Below, one piece after another: positions 22,019 through 34,274 of a DNA stretch of 39,659 nucleotides (its first letter is position 1; every line of letters starts with the position of its first letter). The translations under genes were made by a program, and so were the position numbers. The DNA is from Perkinsus chesapeaki (lineage: Eukaryota > Perkinsozoa > Perkinsida > Perkinsidae). The stretch is from positions 1 through 39,659 of the forward strand of contig JAAPAO010000325.1 of the NCBI GenBank assembly GCA_013115145.1, written 5' to 3'. A model generated the notes under the pieces. That model ran no database searches. It saw only the letters and a program-made list of their open reading frames with translations, and was not told where the DNA came from.

Positions 22019-25000
22019 ATGTCTCCCATAGTAGATAATAATATGGCTGCTGCTGCTGATGTTAATAGTAGTGAAGTAAATACCATCAATCCTACTGGTG
22101 AACCAGCTCATTATATATGGGAGGTAACACCACCACCACCTACGACAGTACTACTACTGCAAGTACTACGAGTAGTACGATACTCTATATTCCTCTCATT
22201 ACCCACCCTTATCTTCGTATGGTAGTAGCTAGTGGGCCGCCCACATGACAGAAGGTATTCAAATTTCGTGAAATGATTCTAGTTTACCCCATGATGATAG
22301 GAGTTAGTGGTAGGGCGTCGTTTTATTATTTGAGAATTGCTCTATAGTAAATATACTACTAGATAACTTATCCAAGATGGTGGGTAGAAATGTCACACTA
22401 CAAATTTATACAACAACAACAACAAGACTGTAATCTTTATGGTAGGGAGTAACTACTAGCGCTTCAAAACTGGGAAGCATGAGTATTATCGTGTGATGGT
22501 GAAGCTGTTATTGAACTTCTTAGGTACCAGAATATCCACGGGTTGATAGAAACGACGGTATTAAACGATGTTATGTTACCGAAATTGAAATAAATAATTT
22601 CAAGTCATATCATGGGGAACATATGTAGGAAGTAGTATATTATAATATTATATAACCTTTAGAGTACCACTAACAGTACCAGTTAATCCAACAACACAAA
22701 GTGGAGAAGAGCTACCAGTTGATAGTACAGCTGAGGAGGAGGAGGATAGGGTACCATTGGTGCTTACGGGTGTTATTGGTCCTAATGGAAGCGGGAAGAG
22801 TACTATAGAAGTTAGTAGATGATAGGGCTGGACCTAAGTTTAGGTAACCTTCTTGATGCTGTATGCTTTTGTTTATGTGTTGGAGCTAAAAGGCTTAGAA
22901 ATGATAGATTAAAGAGTTTGGTGAATAGTAATCATGTTATGGAATCTGAAGGGGGTAGATGTACAGCGACAGCATCATTAACAGTTAGAATAGAGGAGGA
23001 GCAGGAGAACGATACAGGAAGGTAGGGAGAGTGTTATACCATTAAACGGTAATGTTACTATCAGGATACATACAGTTGATACTACCTTTACTAGATGTGT
23101 TACTACTAATGCTCAACAACATCAACAACACAATAATGAAGATGATGATGGTGGGGTGGTAAGAGGTTCATCATCCTCAACTTACAGAGTTAATGGTAGA
23201 GTATGTACCCAGGGGGAATATAAAGAGGAATTATTAAGGTAAAAGGAGTAGTATTGAAACAGTACTGTTATTATCGGTATTAGGCATCACCTCGATGCTG
23301 ATGCGCCGTTCTTTCTGGTACTACAAGGTCAAATAGATAAGCTACTCTCTAAAGATGATGTAATAAAATGATATAATGTGTTCTTATTATATATAGTATT
23401 TCTATTTTATAGGCTATGTCTATTACTAAAGCAATTGAGTCAGCATCTGGCTCATGGAGATATAAGAAGGATTATGATATAGTATCAAGAAAGAAGTATA
23501 ATGCAGAGGAGAATGTTAATAGATTAATAGGGAAGAGGAAACAGGGTAGGCTGCGGGCTTGGGACTGATCCCTCACTTTAAGAAATAATAGTACACCAGA
23601 GTTTAGCGGGGTAAGTTATACAGTATGATGATGTTGTTGTTAGTTAATCAAGAATTACAAGCACTTACTGCACAAGTACAGGAAGCTGATAGATATAAAG
23701 AAAAGAAGGCTGAATTAGATAAGAAGCAAATTGATAAAATAACATATAGTTTATATGAGATAGAAAAGGTGATACTATAAATAAAGGGGGTGTCGTTATA
23801 GTAGTGTAAAATGTTAGGAAGTTGATGGGTTACTAGAGTCTAGTGAGGGACTATTAGAGGATTATGAAGATGTAAAAGCATCTGTACAGGAGGCTAAGAT
23901 ACGACAGGCGAATGCGGGCAGTGAAAGAAAGAAGATTAATCAGGAATATCAAAGACTGGAGAAAAAGTAAACCGTTCTGTTGTTGTTGTTGTTGTTGGTG
24001 GTGGTGGTTGGAGATGTTGATAGGTTGGATAAAGTACGGAGGAAGAAGGATGAAGTGGAGATTACATTAGCGGAGACCCGAGGGAAGAGGAAAGAACTGG
24101 TAGGTGGTTGTAATAATGATATTGAACAAGACATAGTAGGTTAATAGTGAGGAGAAGGTAAATAGGAATATTGATATTAGTCGGGGTAAAGTGGAGGCAT
24201 TAGAGAATACAATAAATGGTATAGTTATTAAAGTGGGCGAGGTAGGAGTAGTAGTAGGTATCATTGGTACTAAATTGAATTATATTAATATAGCTTGATG
24301 AAGCCATGGAGGAGGTTAATACGCGACGTAGTAATGTGGATAATGATATCGGAGGAGGAGGGATATTGACGGATGATATCATACAAGAATGTCAAGTTGT
24401 GAATGAGAAGGCTGAAGAGGTTGCTGGTAGGTTGGGGTGGTGGTGATTGGTGATGAGGGGATTGGTTATTGTTCAGCATCTATTGAAAGCTCCTTGAAAG
24501 TATGTAAAGAACAGAAGGCTTTACTTAGCCAATCGATTAAGGATGGTAAAGCTAATATAAGGCGATTGGAGGAGGCTAAGGGTGTTAGACAACAAGAGTT
24601 AGAGGATGTGGAGGATAAACTTAATAACCTACAAGAGCAACTACATGATAGAGAGGGCAATCTGGCGGAGGAAAGGAGACAGTATAAGGAAAGGACCGAT
24701 GCAAGAGCGATTGTGGTGGGTGAAATCGAGGAGGCTAAAAGTGAACGGAGAAAGGTTGCGGAGGAGTTATCATCAATGAGGGCTGCTAATAGGGAATATG
24801 ATAGAGCAGCTAAACTAAGGGGAAATGTATTAAGTGATGGTTATGTATGGAATAAATTGTAGTTTAGGTTGAGCAGCTTATAAAGGAGACCTCCGCTAGG
24901 CGGCATGATATATCTACTCATCGATCGTTGAATGATGGTGGTATGAGAGATGGTATGATTATTGGTTTAGTATCAGATTTGGTACAGCCATCGAATAAGA

Positions 25001-28000
25001 AATATACATCAGCTATAAAGGCAGCTATTGGCAGACAACATTTAGAGGCAGTAGTAGTTGGTAATAAAGATGATGCTATAAGATGTATTAAATGGTTAAA
25101 GGATAAGAGGATACCACCAATGACATTCTTACCTATACAAGTGAGTAGTAATATTAACTACATTATACACAATAATATCTATTTTTACTATGAGTTGCTA
25201 AGGCGTTGTTTTGCGCTTCTATTATTCTCATTGAGGGAATAATAATTTTATTACTATTATCATGTCTAAGTTCATTTCATCAGGATATGGAGTTACCAGG
25301 ATTGTTATTAAGTAAGGATGACATACCGGCTAATTCAGGATTACATCGGGCATTGGATTGTGTTAAGGCTGTTAATCAAAGTCATGTAATAAACTAATGT
25401 CAATACTATTCATTAGTAGTAGTATAGATACCAACCCATCTTGATGTATCATATATATCTAATAATACAGTTATACAACTTATACAGAAAGTACATGATT
25501 GGTTATTAGGAAAGACAGTAGTAGCAGATACCTTATCACAGGTAGTAAAAGGTGCTATCATTCAAAAGCTATGTCTGTATCCTACCAGGCTAGATCTGTA
25601 CTATATCGTAGTGGTAGGAGAAAGTCTCCTGTTATGTTATCGGGTATTAAAGCTGTTACATTAGATGGTGATAAGATAGCTAAGAATGGTAATATGAGTA
25701 ATGGTAGTCAGGGAGGAGTGGGGCGGGGGCGGGATGGAGATATATGGGATGCGCAAAGAGAAGTAGGAGGCAGCGGTAGATCAGCTCTTTTATGTTGATA
25801 TATAACAACTCATAGGTTGCTATGCTAGAAGGGAATGTAAAGCAAAAGGATAATGATATTATACTACTTGAAAGGAGACTTGAGGAGTTTAGAGACATAA
25901 TAGAAAGAGGAGGAGGAGGGGATGATGTCAATGAGGGAGTGGATCCTGAAACGGAGGTAGTACGGTAGTTGGATAATATTGGTAGTCTTATTAGATGCTT
26001 AAATCGGATATAGGATGTTTAAAGGAGGAAAAGGAGGCTATTGAGAAAGAGTAAGGTTAGAAGGGTTAATGATGATGTGGTATACTTGTATGATGATCGT
26101 AGGATCAATCGTATAATAGATATGATAGAAGCTGGTCGTAAGAACTTGGATGAAATAGAAATACAACATGACGAGGCTACCAATCGTATAAAGGAGTTGG
26201 AAGTAGAGCTTAGTGATAGGACTAGAAGCTTCTTTGAGGATATTAATAAAAGAATATTCGGTGATAACAATGATGTTAATGAGAAGGATGTGGTAGGTTT
26301 GGCATTCATTCGGTGAGATATGTAATTGTGTTTAACAGATGTCATTAATAAGGCAACGTAATGAGACAATGGATAAGATAGAGAGGGATGAACGTTTACT
26401 TAAACAACAAAAGGCTGTGATTGATGGAGAGCGACAGGCCTTATTTGGAGATGTACACTTGTTATTAATTGTTGTTGTTATTCTTGGTTTTATTCAGCTC
26501 GAACGTTTGAAGGAGACTTTGAGTGGATATGAATCACATATTGAGAAGATACAAGAAGCTATTGGAGAGCTGAACAATAAAGAGCAGAAGTTGATGTCTG
26601 AGATAGCTGAAGGAGAGACGATAGAGGAGCTTGAAGAGGCTGTAGCTCAGGCAGCTGCAAAGAAGGAAACATCAACAAGAGAATGTACAGCAACGTCATA
26701 GATAAACAGTGGTAAACAGTGTATAGGTGATGAGGCTAATAATGTGTTAAAGGAAAGGCTTGATCGATGTAATGCAACAAAGACTGCAGTTTCTAAGGAA
26801 GAGCATAGATTACAGCAACTGCGGTATCATCATATGCAACTAGTAGTGTGCTGATATTGCTGACACATTGTGCTGATCAATATACTCATCCATTTTAGGT
26901 GAGGTCACTTTTATCGAGGCAAAGAGAACAACAAGATATATTGAACACACAAGATGAAGAGCTACAAAGGCTACCGTTCGAGAATGCCGAGGATGCCCTT
27001 CCTGACCTCAAAAGAATCTTATTTGAAGAGGATGATACAGATGAAGGCACACAAGATACTTTGGATAAATATGATGCTCTGGAATTGAGGGTTGATGAAG
27101 GACTTATTGGAAGGATATTATCGGAGAGTTCATCTAGGAGGGGTACACGAGCAGGAGCGAAGGAAGTTATTGCTATACTGGATGTTGAAATAGAAAGACT
27201 ACAGGAATCACTAAGCCATTTAAAGCCTAACCTCAGAGCATATCAGCGACATGAGGAGATGAAATTGGTAACGATGTACTTATACGTGACTGGTCAACAG
27301 AGTTTTACAATGTAGGTTTTGAATGATGTTATTCGTAGGATAGAGAGTGCCAAGTTGGAGGCAACTGAGATTGGACAACATTTTGAAGCATTAAAGAATG
27401 CTAGAAAGGCCAGGTATGTATGTGTAGCTATCGACGAGGTATATGTATCATAGATTCAATGAATGTTATCATTTCGTGCGAGAGTCTGTCATGTCCTACT
27501 ATCGAGAGTTAACCTTACGAAATGCTGATGGTGGTGGCTCACAAATATCTGATGATGGACCATTTACTCCTGATGCAGCAGCAGGAGGTGGTAGACGACG
27601 ACGGAGAGAAGGACAAGAGAGTCATGAAACAAGTGGATCTGTGTATTTAGATGCTGAGAATGTGGATGAACCGTGAGAATAATAATAACAACAGAATCGT
27701 GTTCTCTGAAAGGGATCATCTCTTAGGTATCTTGGTGTTATACAATTCTCTGCTCATCCAGAGAGTGATCGATTTGTTGATAGCAATTTACTATCCGGTG
27801 GAGAGAAGACCATAGCTGCAACAGCTCTCTTGTTCGCCCTGTTCGCCTGGCAGAGGCCAGCACTTGTACGTATTTAAGTGCCGTTGCAAGCTTATATTTC
27901 GATGCTCAGTAGAATGTACCACACTTCCTGGTTTAGGTACTACTCGATGAAATTGATGCCGCCTTGGATCGGCGTAATTTGGCCACATTGTGTAGATTCG

Positions 28001-28226
28001 TTCAAAGACGAACTTCCCGATCTGGTACGGTAACTAACTTGCTCCAGGTGAGCTCAACGCTAGTACCTTCGCAGTAACGTTGTACCCAATATCTCTAATA
28101 CTATTTTAGATCCTTCTAGTTAGTTTAAAAGAGAGCTTCTATAGTACAACACAAGCCCTCATTGGAGTTTATAAGGATCCCACTGCGGACGCATCTCATC
28201 TGCTATCCTTGGACTTACGACCGTAA
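22019..28226 (+). CDS. SMC1: Cohesin subunit SMC1
   Basis: Core ATPase of cohesin, which embraces sister chromatids with SMC3. Deduced exons (29): 22019-22123, 22524-22624, 22663-22799, 22844-23021, 23065-23238, 23284-23359, 23413-23545, 23644-23768, 23818-23966, 24024-24099, 24140-24241, 24294-24426, 24477-24826, 24868-25140, 25284-25385, 25428-25541, 25589-25762, 25816-25956, 25995-26050, 26103-26289, 26339-26452, 26498-26684, 26727-26823, 26904-27267, 27316-27413, 27454-27672, 27727-27865, 27937-28047, 28110-28226; about 1443 aa. The head starts EIEINNFKSYHG with Walker A GPNGSGKSN (split by intron 3). Then come long coiled coils and an SMC1-type hinge (LVQPSNKKYTSAIKAAIG, EAVVVGNKDDAIRCIKWLK, AVTLDGDKIAKNGN). 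The C-terminal head has LLSGGEKTIAATALLFAL, Walker B VLLDEIDAALD and SLKESFYSTTQALIGVY. The SMC1-specific RFNECY and hinge words exclude SMC2-6. Intron 1 (400 nt) is by far the longest. The exon 7/8 join spans a 98-nt intron and is the least certain. Confidence 0.95.
25711..25733 (+). other. G-quadruplex-forming sequence inside SMC1 exon 17
   Basis: Coding-strand G runs of 3, 4, 5 and 3 with loops of 6, 1 and 1 nt. They encode a Gly/Arg-rich insertion (GGVGRGRDGD) just after the hinge-exit KNGN motif, where other SMC1 proteins have SGG. It lies in otherwise AT-rich coding DNA. Confidence 0.55.
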
Positions 28227-29631
28227 TCAATAACGAAGAGATGTGCCTCCTGGTATTTGTAGTAAGTCTTTAGATACAAAGAAGGAAACCCGATCGATAA
28301 GCCACAGTCGGAACAAAGTTTTGCATCCAGCATTGTCGGAGCATTCGGTGGCTAGAGGAGACCGCATTGGAATTCAATTAATTAAGCAAGTTTCCTGGGC
28401 AGCTACTTCGGCACTTGTGTAACACAAGTTCGCCTATTGGGGGCACACGTTGTACATCTGAACTGGCCAAGTCTATACTATACACGGCAAACACATCCTG
28501 CTCTTACCGACTGATAACGCGCAATGTTGTACTTCGAAACCGGCGAACATGAGGGGATGCTAAGTAGTTTTAGATGAGCTTGGAATTTAAAGATAAACTC
28601 AGAGATTGAACTTATAGATGAGCTTCAAGACTATTGGCCTATTTGACGGTTCCGGTAAAATTATCACCTAGGTCATACGATTTTACAGAGCATCAGACAG
28701 AATCAGCAAGTTCCTCACCAAGAGGCTGGACTAAGGCTCTTGGAGCATGAGGCGGGCCATGCCTCTGCTCAACAGGTGCAACAAGGGCTTTATCATGCCC
28801 ATCTGCAGCTCCCTGTTGTCCTGACCAGACTGAAGTCAACCAAACAGACAAAGATGCAGTTAAGAGATTAGTCAATATGCATAAAGGCTCACAGGTCGTG
28901 AGTCACAACCGTAATATATTATAATACGCATAATTTTGATGTGCCATACAGTACAATGCAGTATACATGTGGCGAATCCCTGTTGGACTCAACGATCATC
29001 GTATTAAGAACACCTGATTCAGGCTCCACGTTTGGATCTCAATGGAGTTCCTCTGAATATCGGAGAGAAGTCCTCTGAACTTACCAACAAAATCGTGCCT
29101 TATATAGGTCGATTCTTCAGAGTGTTAGTATATGTATAAATAACGGTGGTGGACCATCGAAATCTACAGAAGCTCCTTCAAAGAAGAATGAACCGAGAGC
29201 TTCGTATGACCTTGTCTAGCGTTCGAGAGGATATTATTAGATGATACCACTTCCACAGATAACAACATTCACTTATGAGCTATCCTTGAAAATGTATACT
29301 GTATGAAGAACTATTAGACGTATACAAAACATCAGTGGATACATTAGACAACGAAGTTGCAATTCCTTGCAACTTTCAGGTTTTCCAAACCAGCTTCCTT
29401 GGATTGCCACAGATCTGAATAATGATGCGTCTTATACCAATCCATAAAGGCTATAGTCAGTATTTTACAGATATCTATACTATCTATACCTAAGGACTAA
29501 TCATAATAATGACTCATAACTAACGATCAACGGAACCAATCAAACTTGGTGAGGACTTTGCCGATAAAGCTTTGCGCTCTGTCCAACAACGTCAGACTCG
29601 ATTGTTGACCCGTCAAGGTTTGACCGATGCG
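28227..29631. other. Gene-poor region after SMC1
   Basis: Balanced composition with no assignable gene. A plus-strand open stretch at about 28684-28872 encodes a Gln/His/Leu-rich peptide (QQVPHQEAGLRLLEHEAGH) ending in TAG and may be an exon relic. Hairpins include AAGTTGCAA/TTGCAACTT with a 4-nt loop near 29354 and ACTTGTG/CACAAGT with a 3-nt loop near 28413. Confidence 0.4.
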
Positions 29632-30835
29632 TACCCATAATTGACAACACTTCACTGTTAGAGCATAGATGTTAAATTCCCGACGCTAGTAGCTTGAACT
29701 ACTGCGATTGTATAGAAATATGCTCTGATAAAAAGGATGCTGCAACAAAGGCTTGGTTTTATCTTGGATTCACTTGGCATACCAAACGCAGTCAATGGTG
29801 AGGCTCCCATCAAGAACGCAACGCATGCCTATTGGACACTTCTTGAAATACTGAAAAATGACATGCTTTCGAAATGATTACACTATGGAAAATCCTACCG
29901 CACAGCCTAAACGACAGAGACCATCGTTACCACAATATTGGTTGGCATTCCCATTGGGCGGGCCCGGACAATCAGAATTGCGTGAACATGCTTCACTGCA
30001 GAAGCATACGAGTGTATCGTATCCTACCACGTCCAATACTGGATACCAGCCGGGCTGACAACTACAACCGCTTCCGTCACAGTGACCAACTGGCTCCGCA
30101 TAAGGAACTGATTAAGAAAACTGGCTTACATAAATTCGCTGAATACAGGATACTTGCGATTTTCAGAGGCAGTTCTCCATACCTGTGGGCGGCTGGGTCA
30201 TGGTGGTCATATTGGTACCTCCGGGCCCCTCTTCGGAGTTCATCCTGATCGAGAAGATACTTCAAGTCCATCAAAGAGGCATACTACTTTTGCATACTAC
30301 TTATTTCCTCTAAACTACTGCCGAAGCTTCCTAGAATGCTGATGATGAGAATGATTCTCATAGTATACGTCATACTACTATAGCAGCCGACATGAATGTA
30401 TACGACCGAGCAAGATAATTAGATAATAGTTAATTATCGTCTATTACTGGCAGTCAGTTCCTGACTAGAACGAGGCAAATGGTCACAAGGTTGCACACTG
30501 CCGCTTACACAGCAGGTGCCTGAATAACAGCGTGATGCTGCAATGACAATCCAAGATTGGAGATGCTTAATTTGGATTAACTTGCAAGTGAGTACACGGA
30601 AAGAATGCAGAAGGGGCTTTAGCTCACCGATCGCCTTTGTGACTTCGGAGATGTCACAGACTGAAGCGTGCACATCGTGCAGCACATTTAGTGGTGGCGT
30701 TGTCGTGGGTCCAGAGTGCCTACAAACTTACCAGGTCAGTTATAAACAATAAAGCCTGCAAGTTTACCCAGCATGGTGATCTTCGAACATCGGTCCTGGG
30801 TGAAGTCAATGAAAGAGTTTGCACCTGGTGACACA

Positions 30836-30857
30836 GTATTGAGTCAATACTATTGAC
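30836..30857. repeat. Inverted-triplet micro-element (W=GTATTGAC), exact
   Basis: W(1-7), reverse complement of W, W(2-8) without mismatch, inside duplication copy A. Confidence 0.85.
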
Positions 30858-31208
30858 TTAATACTATCAAGTGAGTCAGGCCGTGACTGTTGCGGCTAGA
30901 GCACCTGATGCCAAGGTGGGGTTCCCAGCAGTTGGGCCAAAACTTGACCGCTAGTCACGAATCAACTTAACAACAATAAGACATACGAAAACGCGTAAGT
31001 GGCCTTCTACCAGCGAGTTCCAGGATTATCGACGCCAAACACTTAATTAACACCCCTCCTATTATTATTCTATAGCGACTCCGGACGCCCAAGGGACAAT
31101 CCTGGCCGGGCGCACATGCTCTTTTCAACGCGGTCGAAAACACTCTTGAGACAGCCCTCACGAACACCTCTGGGAGTATACTGTCTTGCAGATTTCTCTT
31201 TTGGGAAG

Positions 31209-31230
31209 GCTATTGTCAATAGGCTGTTGA
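31209..31230. repeat. Inverted-triplet micro-element, decayed (X=CTATTG)
   Basis: The 6-1-6-1-6 layout is present with one substitution in the third arm, and the base complementary to the left flank is also changed. Copy B has the same length at this place but has lost the symmetry, so the element may predate the A/B duplication. Confidence 0.4.
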
Positions 31231-31628
31231 GCTTCAGGTGAGGACCGTTGCATAGCCTGAATCCTATCTTGTCTATATTGGAGTAGTCTCTTTGATCTGG
31301 ATTGGCCATTCTGGGCACCACCGATATTTGCTGTGGAAACGCACCCGCGTGTTGCGTGACAGTCTTCCCCGTTGCTGATACTATCAGAGCCATATTCTCT
31401 GATGATTATTATCGGCGCATCATCGCGTGTTGCTCTCACACGAAGCAACTGCACAAACCGCACCACGGTGCTCAGACCGAGGAACACGTGTTTATCAGTA
31501 GATTATGATCCTGCCCGTGTGAGTGGGTCCCCGAGCTCTGTGGAGTTTGGAAAGCTGCTCTGCGCGCAGAGTGCACTGCTCACAGTTATAAGGTGAGCGA
31601 GACCGAGGAGAATGCGCTCGGTCTTGGT

Positions 31629-31653
31629 GCCACCAAGTTCTACCAACTTGGTG
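31629..31653. repeat. 10-bp hairpin with short loop
   Basis: CCACCAAGTT pairs with AACTTGGTGG across a loop of about 5 nt. The left arm also pairs with CTTGGTG just upstream (1-nt spacer), so three arms alternate in orientation, as in the micro-elements but longer. Confidence 0.8.
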
Positions 31654-31749
31654 GTTACGAGAAGGAGGGAAACACATCCGCTAACCCCGTTAAGTAATCC
31701 CAACCAGCTTCAGAGGCTGAGCTTTTCAGGCAGTCCGCAAAGACAACAG

Positions 31750-31771
31750 GTAGCGAATAGCTACTAGCTAT
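31750..31771. repeat. Inverted-triplet micro-element (W=GTAGCTAT), one mismatch
   Basis: W(1-7) has one substitution (GTAGCGA); the reverse complement and W(2-8) are intact. The core TAGCTA is itself palindromic, which lowers confidence. Confidence 0.55.
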
Positions 31772-31874
31772 AGATGAGGGTTATAATGAGAGTCATCATG
31801 AAGGTCCTGGTGCACTTGTTCCCATAAATTGCGCACCCATAAATTATGGCTCATAATTGACAACGCATTACTGT

Positions 31875-31896
31875 CGGAGCAATGCTCCGGGAGCAT
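31875..31896. repeat. Inverted-triplet micro-element (W=CGGAGCAT), exact; absent from copy A
   Basis: Exact element. The homologous place in copy A, near 29660-29670, has a single GAGCAT and no insertion. Confidence 0.9.
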
Positions 31897-31951
31897 GGAT
31901 GTCAGAATCTAACAGTTTGATTCCTGACGCTAGTAGCTTGAACTACTGCGA

Positions 31952-31975
31952 TTGTATACTATATACAATGTATAG
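31952..31975. repeat. Inverted-triplet micro-element (W=TTGTATAG) with 2 extra bases; absent from copy A
   Basis: Same structure with an added TA in the central arm, probably later dinucleotide slippage. Copy A has a single TTGTATAG at about 29709. Confidence 0.7.
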
Positions 31976-32919
31976 AAATATCCTCTCATAAAAAGGCTTC
32001 CATTGCAACAAAGGCTTGATTTTATCTTGGATTCACTTGCCGTACCAAATGCAGTCAATGGTGAAGCTCCAATCAAGAACGCAGTGCATGCCTATTGGAC
32101 ATGTCTTGAAATGCTGAGAAGTGGCATGCTTTCGGAATGATTACACTTTCGAGAAACTTACTGCACAGCCTAAACGACAGTAACCATCGTTATCACAATA
32201 TTGGTTGGCGTTGCCGTTGGGTGGTCCCGGACAATCAGAATTGCGTGAACATGTTACACTGCAGAAGCATACGAGTGTATCGGACCCTACCACGTCGCAT
32301 ACTGGATACCAGCCGGGCGAACAAAAGCAACCGCTTGTTCTACAGTGACCAACTGGCTCCGCATAAGGAACTGATTAAGAACACTGGCTTACATAAATTC
32401 GCTGAATACAGGATACTTGCGATTTTCAGAGGCAGTTCTCCATACCTGTGGGCGGCTGAGTCATGGTGGTCATATTGGTACCTCCGGGCCCCTCTTCGGA
32501 GTTCATCCTGAAAAAAGATACTTCAAGTCCTTCAGAGAGGCGTACTACTTTCGCGTATGGTTTCCCTCCAAACTAATACCGAAGCTTCCTAGGATGTTGA
32601 TGATGAGAATGAATCTCCAAGTGTACGTCATACTACTATAGCAGCCGACATGAATGTATACGACCGAGAAAGATAATTAGTAATTGCCAGTTACGGTATT
32701 TTTCTGACTAGAGGGAGGCAAAATTTCACTCGTTAGCACAGTGCCACTTGCACCGAAGGTGAATGACAGCGAGATCCTAACATAACAATCGTAGGATGGA
32801 CGTGCCGGAGTTCGAATAAATTGCCATGGACACGCGGATACAGTACAGTGGTGGCTTTAGCTTACCGACCACCCCCGTGACTCAAGTGATGTCACAGACT
32901 AACACGTAGACATTGTGCA

Positions 32920-32941
32920 ATGCAGATCAATGATCTGCATG
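32920..32941. repeat. 10-bp perfect inverted repeat, 1-nt spacer
   Basis: ATGCAGATCA, one base, TGATCTGCAT, followed three bases later by ATGCAG again. It resembles a longer-armed relative of the micro-element. Copy A lacks it near 30680. Confidence 0.75.
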
Positions 32942-33080
32942 ACATGCAGTGCAGTTGCTGGTGGCATCGTCGTTTGTCCACCCTGCCTACAAGCCTACCA
33001 ACGGTAGACAAAAACCTGCGAGTGTATCAAGCATGGTGATCTTCGACCGCCGGTTCTCAGGACCGAGTCCTGGAGTCCAG

Positions 33081-33107
33081 TGGTGGTCCACGACCTGGAC
33101 CACCACG
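33081..33107. repeat. 11-bp perfect hairpin
   Basis: GTGGTGGTCCA pairs with TGGACCACCAC across a 5-nt loop, in duplication copy B. Confidence 0.85.
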
Positions 33108-33261
33108 CCGATCCAAGATGGAATCAGTAACTCGGTGATACAATAAAAATTGATTCACGTGAATTTCACGCTGAGTGCATATGATTGCTAGCTTTTGACC
33201 GCTAGTGTAGACCCAGCTAGAGAACCTACTACAGTGCGACAGCGCCTGACTCAGTGGATTA

Positions 33262-33283
33262 CTGAGGAACCCTCAGTGAGGGT
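33262..33283. repeat. Inverted-triplet micro-element (W=CTGAGGGT), one mismatch
   Basis: The first arm reads CTGAGGA instead of CTGAGGG; the reverse complement and W(2-8) are exact. Confidence 0.65.
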
Positions 33284-33613
33284 GTCGAATTAACACTGTT
33301 AATCAAGAGAAAATCCGGCACTCAAGGGGCGCGCCTGATCGAGCGCTGGGGTTCTCTTTAACGCGGTCGAAAGCACCCGAAGAGACAGGTTACAGGAACA
33401 CTCCTGAGAGTATTCTATCTAAAACGATCTTCGGATGCCTCCCTTCGGTGCGCTATTGTCAAACGCCAATTGAGCCTCAGGAGAAATCCGTCACACAGCC
33501 TGATTCACTCGTTGTGTGTCCACATTGTGTCTCTGACATTCGGAATGTCGGGAATGTCCACATTCCCGTCGAGCGTCGTGACCGATAACACTATGATGGT
33601 GTGTCAGTCGAGA

Positions 33614-33635
33614 GTCAAGGGCCTTGACTCAAGGC
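33614..33635. repeat. Inverted-triplet micro-element (W=GTCAAGGC), exact
   Basis: W(1-7), reverse complement of W, W(2-8) with no mismatch. Confidence 0.85.
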
Positions 33636-33657
33636 GATCGCGAACAGGATGGTTCGA

Positions 33658-33679
33658 GATACGAATCGTATCATACGAA
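33658..33679. repeat. Inverted-triplet micro-element (W=GATACGAA), one mismatch
   Basis: Only 23 bp after the previous element. The three 6-nt arms are exact; the first base of the central 8-mer is A where T is expected. Confidence 0.8.
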
Positions 33680-33790
33680 GACTATAGTGCGACACGTTAA
33701 CCGACAAAATAGCCATAAACTTGAATGACAAAACTGGGCATGCTCATTCGCCGCATGCTCCTTTGCTAAATACCTTCTGAATTTAGGGCT

Positions 33791-33830
33791 CAAGGAAGGC
33801 TTTCTCACGATGATCGTGAGAAAGCTTTCC
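33791..33830. repeat. Long hairpin, about 19-bp stem
   Basis: AGGAAGGCTTTCTCACGAT pairs with ATCGTGAGAAAGCTTTCCT with one mismatch and a loop of about 2 nt. ATCGTGA and CACGATC recur just downstream. Confidence 0.85.
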
Positions 33831-34148
33831 TGATCGTGACACGATCGAGATCCCACAGTTAAGCGCACGCTTCTGACCATCCTGCATGTACGACAATATA
33901 AAGTCATTTTCGAGCAGTCAAAAGGTCATGTTTCACGTGTTGGCCATGCTAAGCCACCAGCGGTGGAGCCCAAGGATCGCGGAGTGCTTGAGCTAGCCAT
34001 ACTAGCTCTTCTTGCAGGCAAAAGCGCGTCTCAGCAATCAGTAGCGGAGAAATCCGCAAGGCGTCATAGATAGCACTATTGCCCCTCCCGAAGGGGCAAT
34101 ATTGCTTACGAAGTAGCTCTAAGCGCTGGTATCTCCTTAGTATCTAGC

Positions 34149-34170
34149 ACTGTGAGTCACAGTCTGTGAC
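34149..34170. repeat. Inverted-triplet micro-element (W=ACTGTGAC), exact
   Basis: W(1-7), reverse complement of W, W(2-8) with no mismatch. An outer GCACTGT/ACAGTGC pairing flanks it. Confidence 0.85.
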
Positions 34171-34274
34171 AGTGCCGCTGCCCCACAAAAACTCCAAGTG
34201 AAATTCGTGGCATAGCCAGGACCAGCTAGTGCCTTTCCGGTCAGCGCGATCCGCTGTTGATGCATAGAATCCTT

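Larger units (their letters stand above)
29632..31330 (+). repeat. Diverged tandem segmental duplication, copy A
   Basis: About 1.7 kb is alignable with 31851-33570 at an offset of roughly 2.2 kb. The best-preserved part is about 30085-30250 versus 32345-32515, with only a few substitutions. Open frames at 29874-30248 and 32137-32511 share most residues (for example DQLAPHKELIKKTGLHKFAEYRI), but the nucleotide identity is so high there that coding is not proven. Outer parts are strongly diverged. Confidence 0.8.
31851..33570 (+). repeat. Diverged tandem segmental duplication, copy B
   Basis: Second copy of 29632-31330. Compared with A it has gained several perfect short inverted repeats (31875-31896, 31952-31975, 32920-32941), while flanking bases align. 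Confidence 0.8.

Noticed and set aside
23546-23643. A small extra exon within SMC1 intron 7
   Set aside because: No combination of splice sites inside it kept frame with both neighbours, so one 98-nt intron is simpler.
25542-25574. A 17-nt intron in SMC1
   Set aside because: Using the later acceptor at 25588 gives a normal 47-nt intron, keeps frame and aligns better with SMC1 hinges.
8065-27726. Inverted repeats in AT/TA and CAG runs as micro-elements
   Set aside because: Low-complexity triplets produce such symmetry trivially, so only sites with mixed base content were counted.
29874-32511. Two 124-codon frames in the segmental duplication as a gene family
   Set aside because: The residues agree because the DNA agrees; I saw no synonymous bias, splice logic or known motif.
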